Below are positions 43,690-55,895 of a stretch of 64,000 bases of DNA, piece by piece. The DNA comes from Ovis canadensis (taxonomy: Eukaryota > Chordata > Mammalia > Artiodactyla > Bovidae). Each line of letters begins with the position of its first letter. Position 1 is the stretch's first letter. The DNA is taken from the NCBI RefSeq assembly GCF_042477335.2, contig NC_091263.1:75070501-75134500 (forward strand), read 5' to 3'. Below the pieces are notes generated by a model. That model did not search any database and was not told the origin of the DNA. It saw nothing but the letters and a program-made list of their open reading frames with translations. The position numbers and the translations under genes were made by a program.

Positions 43690-45150
43690 TTTTCTCAAGT
43701 GTCAGTAATATTGAGAAGAAGTCTGTTCATAAGTCCGACTGTGAATCTGGTCGTTTCTTTATGCTCAGGCTCTAGGAGGACATGTGCTGGCTCAGGAGTG
43801 CTGTGCAGAGTTCAAGGTTGCCTCCTGGGAAGGCCCTGACCTCCCCTCTTTTCGACAGTAGAATCACTCTAAAATATTCTGATGAATTGGATGAAAGGGT
43901 ATTTGTGTCTCCGGGGTCAGTTAGACACTGACTTTGGCACAGACATGCTGCTTGCATGCTCTGTTCATGTCTGGCTTTCAGCTGAGCCCGTGCTCCCCTC
44001 ACTGTTTTGAAGTAAGGAGGAATCCCGCCTGACCCTGGTGGGGGTGTCGACCTCGGGGTCTTCACATCAGCCCAGGGCTCTTGCAGGGTGCCCCCTCAGT
44101 GGGAAGCCCCCTGTGGCGGTCAGTTCCCAACTCTTGCTTCCTTGAGGTTTGCTCAGAAAGGTGATGGCCAGGACCCGGGAGCGGGGATGGGAGGCAAGGC
44201 TCCGGCCGGCGCGCAGTGCACATGCTGACCCTGGGACTTCAGCTGGGCAGGAGTGACTCATTAACTAGTCACCCCACCAACAGCCCTCCCCGAGGAGCGC
44301 CGGGCGGTGGCTTCCCTCTTCCTGTTTCTGATCGTGAACCCGACTCTTGCCCCGGGGACACTGAGCTCAGAGTGGACTCGTACACTCTCCGTCTGCCCTT
44401 CGATGTGGTTCCCAGGTATGTCCACTCTCAGATCAGCCTCGCCTGGGTTCCGTGAAGATGATGCCGCTCGCCATCTTCGGGAGCTCTCCCTGGCTCCCCC
44501 ACAGCTTGTCTCGTCGCAGCCGGCCTGTGTCACAGAGCGTGTCTCACGGGCCGCTGCCATCCCCCCCGGCCTCATCCGGCCTCGTCCTCTCTGCCCTTCT
44601 TTCCGTCCCACCAGACTGTCTGGGGCACTGCCACTCGCGGTACCTCAGTGGGCGGCGCTCTCCATCGTGGAAAGTTCTACTGGACACACTCCCCCCGCCC
44701 CAAGCTGGGTACTGTGGGCTTCCTGGGGCAACTAAGAAATGGCCCAGCCCCTCAGAAAGCTCAGCCACCCATCTGTCAGACACTCATCAAGGCCCTTCCA
44801 GGCAGGGGGATGTCGCGAAACCAAGACTTGTACACTTCCTGCCTTCAGAGAGCCTGGGCGGCCAGGGTCCTCGCTCTTCACTCATTCCGTCCACACACAC
44901 ACCGTCGGAGCCCTCGCATTTCAGGCCCTGGGCCGCGAAGAACAGGCATGCGAGCCTGACCCAGCCTGCAGTGCGAGGCAAGGCTGACATGGGACTTGAG
45001 GGGCTGCTGATACCTGAAAAGAATGAGCCAGGTAGGGGCACATTTACTGAGCAGCCCCGCGGAAACTGGCCAGGGGTGGTCTGGGTCTCTAACTCCCCAG
45101 TGACCAACTCCTTAACCTGTTTGGCAGCGATTCCTCAGTGCTGTTTAGTT
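43690..45150. other. Intergenic, no recognised gene
   Basis: A 254-codon open frame (44,452-45,216) is proline/serine-rich, lacks family resemblance and runs into an L2-like repeat, so it is not annotated as a gene. Confidence 0.45.
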
Positions 45151-45169
45151 TCTCCCAAGCTGACCACGT

Positions 45170-45950
45170 TTACGTCTTTCAGAAACTCATTAATTCCACA
45201 ATGGAGCACTTACTGAGTGCTTGGTGCTGGAGATATGAAGGGACAGAAGGGACAGAGATCACTGCTTTGGTGGAACATACATTCTTTGGAGGAGACAAAA
45301 AGCAAGTGAAACAAAATGCAAAATATATAATAGGTTAGCAGGGAAGAAGCACCAGGAAGAAAAGTTCAACAGAATAGAGAAAGAGGAAACATCAGGGGAG
45401 TGTGAACATTTGAGACTGGGTGGTCAAGGCAGGGCTCCCTGAGAAGGTAGTGTTAGTCCCTTATTTTTATCCGACTGTTTGTGACCCCATGGACTGTGCC
45501 CGCCAGGCTCCTGCGTCCATGGGATTCTCCAGGCAAGACCTCTGGAGTGGGTTGCCATGCCCTCCTCCAGGGGATCTTCCTGATCCAGGGATCAAACCCA
45601 GGTCTCCTGCATTGCAGGCAGATCCTTTACTTTCTGAGTCACCACCAAGGAAGGTAACATTTGAATAAAATCCCAGAGGGGGTGGTGGAGCCATGGGGCC
45701 GTGCTTACACAGGCAGCAGAGGAGCAAATGTGAAGGCCCTGAGGTGGGATCGTGCCTGTGAAGCCTGTGGAGCCACAGGGGGCCAGTGCAGCTGCAGTGA
45801 TGTCAGCAAGGGTGAGAGGAGGGCAGCGAAGATCGGGGTCAGGTTGGAGGCCAAGCCTGCAGGGCACTGCAGACAGTGGGAGGCGGGAGCCGCTCAGTGT
45901 TCGGAGAAGCGACATGAATGATTCAGGCTGTAAGACGGCATCCTGACTGC
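45170..45950 (+). repeat. L2-like LINE remnant, split by a SINE
   Basis: attaattccacaatggagca, cttactgagtgcttggtgct, ggtggaacatacattctttg, tgaaggccctgaggtgggat follow an old mammalian LINE (L2-like) pattern. It is interrupted by the Bov-tA at 45,449-45,651. Confidence 0.55.
45449..45651 (-). mobile_element. Bov-tA SINE in an L2-like repeat
   Basis: Antisense copy (gtgaccccatggactgtgcc, gatcttcctgatccagggat, cattgcaggcagatccttta). GAAGGTA at 45,443-45,449 and 45,650-45,656 is a plausible target duplication. Confidence 0.92.
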
Positions 45951-45954
45951 TCTC

Positions 45955-46560
45955 CAGCTTCTTTATTTTTCTCCAGTTTCACTGAGGCATAACTGCCACA
46001 TGCCATTGCGTAAGATGCACAACAGAATGGTCTGACTTACACGTGTTGTAAAGCGGCAAGCTTAGTGCGCATCTCGTGTGGATTCAATAAAAGCAAGAGC
46101 AACAGGGGAAAAAATGTTTTCTGTGATGAGAGCTCTTAGGTTCTAGGCCCTTAATGACTTCCACAGGTAACACACAGCAGAGTTAGTTATGTTTATCATG
46201 CTGTATGTTACGTCACCGACTCAATGGACATGAGATTGAGCAGACTCCGGGAGACAGTGAAGGACAGGGAAGCCTGGGGTGCTGCAAGTCATGGGGTCAC
46301 AGAGAATCAGACATGACTTAGTGACTGAACAATGGCAGCAGAGCATCCCTAGTGATTTACCCTTACCTAGAAGTCTGTGCCTTGTGATCGCCCTCCTGCG
46401 CTCCCACCCCTCCGCTTCCTCTGGTGAACCTCATCTCTTTACCACTGCTGTGGTTCAGTTGCCCAGTCGTGCCCGACTCTTTGCGACCCCACGGGCTGCA
46501 GCACACCAGGCTTCCCTGTCCTTCACTGTGTTTCCACTCTTGCTTCCCACATGTAAGTGA
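45955..46560. repeat. L1M-like remnant with two BovB-derived insertions
   Basis: ctccagtttcactgaggcat, gatgcacaacagaatggtct and gatgagagctcttaggttct are L1M-like. A sense BovB tail (46,212-46,332: actcaatggacatgagattg) and an antisense tail fragment (46,452-46,530: gttcagttgcccagtcgtgc) interrupt it, with L1-like sequence between them. Confidence 0.6.
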
Positions 46561-46599
46561 CAACCATACAGTGCCTGTCTGTCTCTGCTCAGCTTCTTG

Positions 46600-47400
46600 C
46601 TAGCCTGTGCAGAAGCTTCCTGGTGTGCTGAAACTACGGATGCACCTTAGTTGCCAAGCTTCTTCTGACCTTTCGGTGTGATTGCCAGTGAGAAGATGGG
46701 GAAGACCTGAGAGTGTGTGAGGAGCATAGGACGGGGGACAGGCAGGGATGTGCCTGCCTCTCACTTGCACAGAGACCAGGCAGTGAACCTCTGTCTCTTC
46801 TATGAAAAGGAGTGAGCTGGGTCTGTGCTGCGGATGCTGGCCAGTACCTGCATGAATGTTCAGGCAGGGCAGACAGCACCATCGCCATCCTTGATCTTGA
46901 GGCCAGTCTCCTCCAAACCCTCCCACGGAGCCCCAGTTTGATCCCTGGTGGCAGCCGGATTGGTATGCCTGGCTCTGCGGCGTGCATGGGGAGGGTCCCA
47001 GGATGCAGGGTCCAATGTCCCGCATAGTCTTAGGAGCCCAGACCCACAGCGCTCCGGAGAGCCTAGACAGGTCCCAGCGATCAGTCCCGGCTCCAGCAGT
47101 GTCCTGGAGAGGAACAGAATCGGAAACACTCTTCGCCTCCCACACCAGGAGGTAAGGGTGCGTGCTCTGTAGAAGGCACTCCCAGGCTACCATCGATGTT
47201 GTCTGGAAGATGCCATCTGGGCGGCGCCGATGGACCACCGGGCTTGCTCATCCGCCTCCCTTCTTACCAGCTGTTTCCGGGGGGACCGCGGCCTGAGTCC
47301 TCTTCATCCGTAAAATGTTGGCTGAGAAGACGACAGGTTAGTGTAAACAGTGCGCAGGGTGCCACCCTCAGCGCCCGTGTCTCCAGGGCTGGTCACTTAG
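46600..47400. other. KLF15 upstream flank, no recognised element
   Basis: No repeat or exon was recognised. It leads into the CpG island that starts near 47.4 kb. Confidence 0.4.
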
Positions 47401-47639
47401 CAATTTCGGGACGCGCGCCTCCTGTCCCGAGGGGGCTGGCGGCTCACCGGACGCTCTCCCGCATCTCTCCAGCAACGTCCGGGACAAGTCCTGGCTTTGC
47501 CTGTTGGCCGCCCGGGGCTGCAGATGGGAGCGGGGTAGGGAGGGTCGAGCCGGGGCTGTCCGGCGGCGCCCAGCCCGCATGGACCCTCCTCGGAGCCCCA
47601 GGCCAGGTCCAAGTTCGTTTTCACCTGGGCTGAAACCTC

Positions 47640-47933
47640 CGGAGCCGCCGCGGCCAGGCCACTGCGACTGGAAGGGCGGGGCAGGGGCGGGGCCTGGGCC
47701 TAGGAGGGGCTAATGGGCGGGGCCTGTTCTGGCAGGGGCGGGTCCGGGGCGGGGCAGGGGGCGGGTCCTGGGCGCGTGACGCGCGGCGCGGGCCAATGGG
47801 GCGCGCGCCCGAGGCCGAGCCTCCTGCGAGCCTTCGCGGCGCCCGGCGCGTCACGTGAGCCCGGGGAGTGAGCGCTGAGAAGCGGCGGCGGCGGCGGGGG
47901 CTCGGCCGTAGCGACGCGGGCCGGGCGAGGCGA
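47640..47933 (+). promoter_or_regulatory. KLF15: KLF15 CpG-island promoter and candidate 5' exon
   Basis: Within a CpG island spanning about 47.4-49.1 kb, this block holds repeated GC boxes (gggcggggcaggggcggggc), a CCAAT box at 47,793-47,797, a TGACGCG CRE-like half-site at 47,777, and GTCACGTGAG at 47,851-47,860, an E-box matching 9 of 10 bases of the CLEAR/USF-type palindrome. A short CGG run follows (47,881-47,899). A strong donor, GCGA|gtgagt, lies at 47,934, with an alternative, TTCAG|gtggga, at 48,027. KLF15 has a non-coding first exon in other mammals, so this is its likely position. The start site itself is not resolved. Confidence 0.65.
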
Positions 47934-48488
47934 GTGAGTGCGGGACGCGCGGCCGCCGCCCCCAGCGCAGCCCGCGTGGGCCCGGGATCGCCGGGCCTGG
48001 CCGCCGGCTGGCCGTGCCGAGTTCAGGTGGGAGCGCGCGGCGAGGACGGGCGCGCCGGGACCGGGCCCGGAGGGGGCGCGGGGGGCCCTCTGCTCGTCGG
48101 GCCGGGCGCCCGCACGGCTGTCCCGGCTCCGCGCGAGCGTCGGGGGAGATGTCGGCGGAGCGGGGCCCTCGGCGCGGGGCCGGGGCCGGGGGCGGGCAGG
48201 CGGGACGGCGATCCCCCGTGCCCACCAGCACCGGCCCAGTCCTCGCGCCGGCCTCGGCGCCTGGCCCCACGCGGCCGCGCGCCCCTCGCGGGCCGGCCGC
48301 CCATATGGCGGGCGCGGCGGGGCCTGCGGGCGGAGGGGTTACTGCCGGTCACCGCGGCCGGCTCGGGGGAGGCGGAGCCCGGCTCCCCCCGCCCCTTCCC
48401 ACGCGCGGCCCCACGCGCGCCGGGGCGTCGCGGGGCCCCCGGCCCGGCCCTCAGCGCGCCCTGCACGCGCAGTCACGCGGCAGGAGCT

Positions 48489-48536
48489 TGCGCCCCCGCC
48501 GGCGCCCCCGCCGGCGCCCCCGCCGGCGCCCCCGCC
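48489..48536. repeat. 12-bp GC repeat, four units, KLF15 intron 1
   Basis: ggcgcccccgcc repeats three times exactly (48,501-48,536) after one near-copy. The complementary strand is rich in G-runs that can form G-quadruplexes. Confidence 0.93.
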
Positions 48537-49139
48537 CGCGTCCCCGCCCGCCCCTCTGCGGGTCCCTTCGGGCCCTCCCTCCACCCCTGCTGTTTGCCGG
48601 CCCAGGCCCCGGGAGTGACGGGTCCCCGGGTGCCTGAGGCCCTGGAGCCACTCCGCCGCCTCCAGGGACCCGGCGGAGCGCGGGGAGTCCCGCCGCCCCA
48701 CAGGTGCGAGGCCGCCGCGGCGGGACTCTTATTTTGAAGGGCGGCCCCCCCGCCGTGGTCTGCACGCTGACCCAATGGAAGGCCCTTGGCCGGCGCTCCG
48801 CTTGTTATCAATTACATGTTGTTCCTGCGGCCGCCGTGTCCCCGGGAGGATAAACAGCAGGCCTGGCCGGCCGGGCGGGGAGGGGCGGAGTCCGGCCGCG
48901 GCCGGGGACGCTGCCCGGGACAGGGCGTCCCCCCCCTCTTGGCGGCCTGCGTCGTTGGCCGGGCCACGTGCTGCTGTGTATCGCAGCCGGTCCCGGCGCC
49001 CCGCGGGCCCTGTGGGCTCTCAGTGTCCGCGTCCTCCGCCGAGAAGCCCTGCCCGAGGGCCCAGGCGGTCTGCTGCGGGCCCCATCCCCGGGCCTTTGGT
49101 AAAGTTCGGCCAGGATCCTGTTGCAGAGTCGGGGGTAGG

Positions 49140-49450
49140 CAGTTCAAATGGCTTATATTCTGGTGGGGAGACTGAGAACGAAGTGCATAAATACATAGCT
49201 GTGATAGCGACTGTTAGGAAGACTGTGATGCAGCGTGGTTAGCAGAGGGTGGTGGGCAGGCAGGGCAGCCTCACAGGGAGTGACTTCGGAGCTGAGGAGC
49301 GGAGGGATCTAAATCAGGGGCTCCTTCCTAGAGGGCTGGGAAGAGGGGTCTGTGGAGAGGGAAGTGCTGGGGCCCTGGCTGGGGGCGGTGAGGCTGGTGA
49401 GCTTGTGCACAGCCTGTGCGTGGGGCAGCTGGAGCAGTGGTCTGGGGCAG
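49140..49450 (+). repeat. L2-like remnant, KLF15 intron 1
   Basis: gcttatattctggtggggag, gcataaatacatagctgtga, gcagggcagcctcacaggga follow the same old LINE pattern as 45.2 kb. Confidence 0.45.
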
Positions 49451-49879
49451 ACCAGCCTCCTGGGAGGAGACTGGGCCTGTTCCTTTGGGACTTTCTTAAA
49501 TTCCCGCCTACCCCGTCCTGCTGTACTTATTTCCCCCTCTTATTTGTTTTGTTTCATTTAATCTGTGGCTATCTTAGTTTATGTGTCTAAACTGTAAGGC
49601 CTCCTTTGAAATGTATGTACCAACCACAATACATCATCCCATTTAAAAATATTGACTGTAATTCCTCAATATCATGGAATAGTCGGGTAGTGATCACATT
49701 TCTGGGGAGAGTTTCAAGGGCAGGGACGCCGCCCTGTCTGCCTTTTCTGCCTGGTTCCTGCCTGGTTCTAGGAAGACTGGAGTCCCCGGGTTTCTCAGCA
49801 TGGCGGCAGAGGGGAGAAAGGCCTCACCCCTGAGGCTCACCCTGACGGCTGGTGCTGCCTGTCTGCCCCTGTAGCGAGT

Positions 49880-50030
49880 GCTCAGCATGTGTGAGCTCTT
49901 TGGTCTTACAAAACCCCAGGAACTAGGCGCAGTTGTCAGGATGCCCACCCAACACATGGCACAGAGAGGTTGTACCGCCTGCCCGAGGTCACACAGCTGA
50001 CAAGCTGCAGAGACAGGAGCTCAGTGTGGG
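49880..50030. repeat. MIR-like SINE, KLF15 intron 1
   Basis: The stretch cacagagaggttgtaccgcc, tgcccgaggtcacacagctg is the MIR core. Confidence 0.65.
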
Positions 50031-50039
50031 CGACGGGGT

Positions 50040-51727
50040 GGAGGTTGGGGTCTCAGGCTGAGTGTGGGCTCTGTTCTTCACATTATCTGGCATTTTCATG
50101 CCATTTCGGCACCTGATTCAGTGAACAGTGTGTATTTTAAAACTCCCAGCTTTAAACCCTTAGCTAAGAAGCAAAGCGTTCTCCTGCAAACGCTGCCCTG
50201 GACGCAGACTTGACCTTGCCTTATTTACCTGGGGCCCTGTGAAGCTTCAAGGCTGGGTCATCACACACGGAACAGGGGGGAGACTGGGGTTTGGGGGAGC
50301 AAGGACTGGCCCCAGGTCACGGCTGAGGATGGCCTGGCCCTGGGAGGTCCTGACCGCTGGCTGGGCCTGCTGACTGTCAGACAGTGCCGGGCCCGGGCCG
50401 AGTGCTTGAGACAGAGGTGGTTGTAGTGGGAGCGGACGTGGTGCCTGGCGGCCAAGACTGTCTGCTTTAACTGCAGGTCGTCCCCTTCCTCAACTCGGTA
50501 AACACCCGCTGTGGTTACTGGGTGGGACAAAGGTCTGCAGAGGTGGCCCTGTCACGGCCACTGTTGACTCTCCTTGGACAGCAACCGCATGGCCTTCAGC
50601 CTGCCCCTGTCCTCTCTGCTGACGTGCCCTGAGCCCCTCCTGGGCACCAGAAGCCTCACCAGGGGCTGGGAACACAACCAGAGCCGACCGCCCAGCCTGC
50701 ACCACAGGGGCCCTGGTCTGGGAGGGAGGCAGCGTGAGCTGGGTGAGTGCTCCACGGGGTGCTGGCCGGGGGTCTTATCCCCCACCTGGCAGCTGTGAGT
50801 CAAAGGCGGGAGTAGCTGGGGCCTGGGACCGCGGTATGTTCTCCCTGAGTTGTCATCGCAAGGCAGGGCCCTTCCGCCACTGGTGAAGCCCCTGACGGTG
50901 CCCAGTCCAGTGGAGGGTGCTTGGTGGAGGCCCGTCCCCAATTCACTGGAGAGGCAGCCGAGATGGGATGGGCCCGAGGACTGGGTGGTGGGTGGGCTGC
51001 CCCCTGTCAGGTGGTCAGACAGCCCTTGAGGGGGTCTTTAATTTATGCGTCCGAGTAGACTTGTCTGGTTGAAATACAAACTCCTCATTTATATTTGAGT
51101 CTCAGATGAAACAACTTTTTAATATAAACCTGCTGTATCCAACGTTTGGACATACTTCTGTTAAAAGTTGTTCATTTTTTTAAACTCAGTTTCAAGTTGA
51201 ACCGGGTGGCCTTTATTTTTATTTGCTCAATCTGGCAAACCTACCCAAGCTGCAGCAACAGGGGGTCAGAGGGCATGTGGCCATCCTCCTCCCCCACCCG
51301 CCGCCCCGCCAGCAATTCTGCAGGAATGGGACCGAGGTCAGTTGTCCAGGGATGATGGCGACTCTGCTCAGCTGGATGGGGTTCTTGCCTGGCTGTTCGG
51401 GGTGCAGAGCACCTCCTCACACGCCCACCCTCTCCCTCACACGCACTCACACTCAGACATGTGTGTTCCTTCTCAGAATTGTTCTGAAAAATCTGTGTGA
51501 AGCCGCAAGAGCCGGGTTGTGCAATGGGCTTGGAGAGCACTTCTACAAACAGGTGGTGCAATTTCGGAAAACACGCTTGCAGCGTTCCCCCATCGGATGG
51601 ATGGAGGCAGGATACAGGCCTGGGGCGGCAGGAGGCTGTGGCTGGCCGCGGCTTGGGGCCAGGCGCCTCCAAGGAGGGGGTTGACTGCGCTGCTTTCCTG
51701 ATGGGGCCTTCTTGGTTTTCTCTGCAG
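50040..51727. other. KLF15 intron 1, remaining part
   Basis: GC-rich to about 51,000, AT-rich at 51,050-51,240. The 3' end is a good acceptor (ttttctctgcag) at 51,727. No further exon recognised. Confidence 0.5.
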
Positions 51728-52789
51728 CTGCCAGGCCAGCATGGTGGACCACTTGCTCCCAGTGGACGAGACCTTCTCGTCGCTGAAACGCCCTGTCTGT
51801 TTTCTGGGTGATGGGCGGGCATACCACATGCTACCCTCGCCCCTCTCCGAGGACGACAGTGACGCCTCCAGCCTCTGCTCCTGCGCCAGCCCTGACTCGC
51901 AAACCCTGTGTTCCTGCTACGGAGGCGGCCGGGCGGCTGAGGGCCAGGACAGTATCCTGGATTTCCTGCTGTCCCAGGCCACCCTGGGCGGCGGCGTTGC
52001 GGCTCATGGCAGCCCCATGGCCTGGGGGAGCTGGCGGAAAACACCGGCCCCCGTGAAGGGGGAGCATTTCAGCTTCCCCGAGTTCCCCGTGGGCGACCCT
52101 GATGACGTCCCTCGGCCCTTCCAGCCCACCCTGGAGGAGATCGAAGAGTTTCTGGAGGAGAACATGGAGCCCGCGGTGAAGCAGGCCCCAGAGGGCAGTG
52201 GCAAGGACTTGGACACCCGTGGCCAGCTCTCTGCCGGGCCGCACAGAGGCCACCTCCACGCCGGGGCCGGCGGCAGAGAGCGCTGCGCCCCCCCGCCGGG
52301 CCCTGGTGCAGCTGGCAGCCAGGGCTCACCTGGGGGCCCCAGCTCTGAGCCCCCGGTCCCACTGCTGCTGCAGATCCAGCCGGTGCCGGCGAAGCAGGAG
52401 TCGGGCGCGGAGCCTGCCTCCCCAGGGCAGCCGCCAGAGGCTGTCAGGGTGGCACAGCTGCTGGTCAGCATCCAGGGCCAGACCTTCACGCTTGTGCCCC
52501 AGGTGCTGCCCTCGTCCAGCCTCAGCTTGCCCTCCAAGTTCGTGCGCATTGCCCCCGTGCCCATCGCCGCCAAGCCCCTTGGGTCGGGATCCCTGGGGCC
52601 CGGCTCCGCAGGCCTCCTCGTGGGCCAGAAGTTCCCCAAGAACCCGGCGGCCGAACTCCTCAAGATGCACAGGTGCACTTTCCCTGGCTGCAGCAAGACG
52701 TACACCAAGAGCAGCCACCTGAAGGCCCACCTGCGCCGGCACACGGGCGAGAAGCCCTTCGCCTGCACCTGGCCGGGCTGCGGCTGGAG
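51728..52789 (+). CDS. KLF15: KLF15 exon 2: Kruppel-like factor 15, residues 1-350
   Basis: KLF15 is a nuclear C2H2 transcription factor that binds GC/CACCC boxes and controls gluconeogenic, amino-acid, lipid and cardiac/muscle genes. The exon opens at acceptor ctctgcag|CTG; the ATG is at 51,741 after 13 bases, and the protein begins [14 protein letters not shown]. Recognised parts are the conserved [17 protein letters not shown] segment (28-44), [14 protein letters not shown] (70-83), the acidic activation motif [20 protein letters not shown] (121-140), a proline/glycine linker (185-230), [10 protein letters not shown] (211-220), zinc finger 1 (C312, C317, H330, H334) and the first half of finger 2 (C342, C347). 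The donor CTGGAG|gtcagt at 52,790 splits the codon for Arg350. Two N-terminal stretches are shorter than in human. No frame damage. Confidence 0.98.
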
Positions 52790-55747
52790 GTCAGTATGGC
52801 GGCGGCGGCCAGGCGTTGCGCAGGGCCCGCGCGCCCCTGCTCCCGGGGTGCGTGGCCGAGACCGCGTCCTCCGCGCTTGGATGAGGCTGCTTAGGGCGGG
52901 GAGGGGGTGGGCAGGCCCAGAGGTCCCTGTGTGCCTCCAAGTGCTGGCGTCCAGTTTCATGGTGACCGGGTGAGGCTGAGGCTGTACTGGGGAGGGGCTG
53001 GGCCAAGCAAAGAGCTCCCCTGGTGGTGCCAGGGCTCCTGAGAGGCAGGAGGGCGGCTGCGCACCGCGCGTCCCTGCGCCGCACACCCTGCAGCGCCCCA
53101 AGGGTAAGTACCACTTCTCACCTCCCTTCATCGCTGAGCACGGGGAGGCTGGAGCAGCTCAGTAACCGGCGGGCACGCGGCCCTTTGCTGATGGGGTCGA
53201 AGCCAGGGGCCAGAAGTGGCTGCCTCTACAGCCTGAAGGCCCAGCCAGTTGACCGCCATCCTGGGGGACCTGGTGCTGTGCTGGGACACCAGAAAGGCCG
53301 TGGAGGGGCTCCAGGCTCCGGTGTCAAGCCAGAAGCGGGAGACTGCTTCCAGGCTCTCTACTCGGCGCACGGTGGGGGACCCAGCTCTCAAAGCAGGGCG
53401 ACGGCTTGCCCAGGGTCACCCAGCCCCTGGGCAGGCAGAGCTGGTGGGACTCCTATGGGCCGCCCCCAGTCCCCCCAGGCGGGCTCGCCCTCTTGGGAGG
53501 GAACTGTTTCCTGAGGCTCTGGCACAGGTTAGGGATGACATGCTCAGGAAGCCCCCAGCAGGAAGCTGGCAGCCCGGGCGGTGTGCGCGCTCCTTGCACA
53601 CTTGGTCCTGCCTAGTGTGGCTTCTGTGTGAGGGGTGGGAGGCACGCTTGGCTTTGTGCAGACCGGAGCCTCACAAGGGGCTCGTGTGGCCACATGTGAC
53701 TGTGCACGCTGTATGTTTGCACCCCATTCGTGTGTGTGGGTGCACATGGCGCCCGGTGCTTCCTGGCAGCAGTGCTCCTGAGAGCAGGGCAGGGCCGGCC
53801 CCGGGCTGGAGGTGCTGGCCTCAGCGTTGCGGCGGGCCGAGGCTGGACGGAGGGGAGCCCTGCGCCCAGCATCCCGGGTCGTGGGGTGCTGAGCTGGCCA
53901 GAGAAGGGGCTTTGCCTTGGCACCCACAGCCCTGAGGGCTCCAGGAGCCCAGCCCCAGCCCCGCACTGCCCACAGCATCGGGCAGAGTCAGCTGGTGTGC
54001 TTCAGGGCAGGCCTGCCAGCCAGTGGAAAAACTAGGGTCGGTGGACAGACCCGGGGCCCTGCTGCGGTCCAGCCGTGGCAGGGGATATCCTGACCCTGGG
54101 GGTGGGGCGGCTGGTGGCAGGGGGTGGACCCCGGCCCAGCTCTGCCCCCTGGCCAGTGCCCTCCCGCGGTCCCCCGGCCAAGCCTCAGTTTCCTCATCTG
54201 TCGAGTGGAAGGTTTGCTCGCGGCCTCTGTCCCCCAGGTCCATGTGTGCAGGGATCGTCCGGGTCGTGTGCCGCTCTTGGATGAGGTCAGAGTGTGAGGG
54301 GGAGGGGTCACCCCACTTCCACTGGGCGGCACTCATGCTGCAGGGTGGCACCCGGAGACCCCCGGGCCGGTGTTGTCTTCTTGGTGGGGGTTGGGCCATG
54401 GGCAGCCTCACAGTCCTGGGCACTGTCCACCCCCCTAGAACTGAGGCTGGGTGGAAGGGTATGGTCGTGGTCAAGGCCGCCCACTCAGCCACTCCCCCGG
54501 GAGAGGAGGACCTGTGCTCCAGGCTATCCTGGAGACAGATAGGACCCTGGGCCCAGGGCATCGGGGGGCAGGTCTTGGCCTCCAGCACAGCAGCCCTGGA
54601 GGGAGTGAGTTCCCCATGGGGGGAGGTATGTAACCCAGAGTGGGGTTCACGGGGGGCATTCAGGTGTGCACTGCCTGAGCTCTTGCATGGTCTTACCCAG
54701 GACCCCCGAGTGGGGGAGGCACGGTGGGAGCCGGGCACCGTGAGGTCTCTACAGAGCCCTTGGGAGTCGTGCCTGCTGTCTTGGTCTGGGCCTGGCCCTC
54801 ACAGGGTCACGTGTGGCTCGCGTGAGGCAGAGGCCCTGCCAGGCGGGGAGCCGAGGGCGCCTGCCCCTTGCGGGGGCCGTGTCTCGCTGGTTAGTCTTCA
54901 GGGATCGTGAACTGTTGCTTATGGGCCCGTGAGTTGACTGTCCCGTCCACGCGGTCATAGCTGCCAGCCGAGTGACAGGGGCGTCCTTCCAGCATGTGGG
55001 TGGGAGGGTGGACTGACTTTGGGGCAGCTCCGTCAGGACAGCACGGGGAGAAGGTGACGGTGGCCAGCCCCCCAGGCACTTGCTGAGTGCCAGGCAGTCC
55101 TGAGGGTTTTAGAGCTGGACTCCCCTCTGCAAATCGCCGCCTTGGCTTCCACTCTTCCTTCCATGCGGGACTCGTCACCTTTCCACCCCTCAGGCCTTCC
55201 GCACCCCCAGATACCCTTAGATTCCTATCCAGAAGCCTCATTCCGGCCTGGAGGCTCCCTCGGGCAGCGTGGGCTGGCACGGTCCCCGGTGGCCTGTGTC
55301 TCCAGCACTCTCCCCCGGGGGTGGCTGTCGCTGGTCTCGCCGTGACTCTGGCTCTGCCCTTCCCACATCCCGGTCTCTTTGAGGCCTCCCAGCACCCCTG
55401 TGGTTTGTTGGCACCATCTGGTTTTAGGTAGGGGGAAACCGAGGCCCAGAAAGACGCAGTCATCCTTCACGGGGACACAGCGCACCCCGCCGTGGTGAGG
55501 CCAGCATGCCTCTTCCACGCGCCGCCCCAGGGCCGGGCTGGCCACCACCTCTCACTGGGCAGCGCTCTCGTGAGCCAGGAGTCCTGTCTTCCCCGAGGTC
55601 ATCAGCCGCCAGGCATCAGCTCTGGGCCGGGAGGAAAGGGCCGAGGAGTGAGCCAGTGAGCCAGTGAGACGCAGCTCCGGGGTGCTGGGCGGGCGCCCCG
55701 CGTGACTCTGAGCCTGCGAGCGGGCGGCAGCTTGTCATCCCACTTGC

Positions 55748-55895
55748 GTCGCTGTTCAGTCGCTCAGTCGTGTCCGACTCTTTGTGCCCCCGTGGACTGC
55801 AGCACGCCAGGCTCCCCTGTCCATCAGCAGCTCCCGGAGCTTACTCAGACTTATGTCCGTCGATGCCATCCAACATCTCACCCTCTGCCGCCCAC
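55748..55895 (-). mobile_element. BovB LINE 3' tip in KLF15 intron 2
   Basis: gctgttcagtcgctcagtcg, gactgcagcacgccaggctc, atgccatccaacatctcacc. Only about 150 bp of the 3' end. Confidence 0.92.

Noticed and set aside
44452-45216. 254-codon plus-strand open frame as a possible novel gene or processed pseudogene
   Set aside because: No recognisable family; its end runs into an L2-like repeat and no promoter or polyadenylation context is evident.
47196-47633. Coding exon upstream of KLF15
   Set aside because: Open on both strands because of GC content; no conserved protein and no splice-bounded exon could be defended.
47868-48737. Long overlapping frames on both strands in the KLF15 CpG island
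   Set aside because: Extreme GC content removes stop codons in all frames; composition is Ala/Arg/Pro/Gly and there is no homology. The region is explained as promoter and 5' UTR/intron.
52790-52973. Read-through C-terminal extension of KLF15 exon 2 (61 more codons)
   Set aside because: A canonical donor at 52,790 and an in-phase exon 3 complete zinc fingers 2 and 3; the extension would destroy finger 2.
53821-54738. 305-codon minus-strand frame in KLF15 intron 2
   Set aside because: Low-complexity, no domain, overlaps a similarly long plus-strand frame; a GC artefact.
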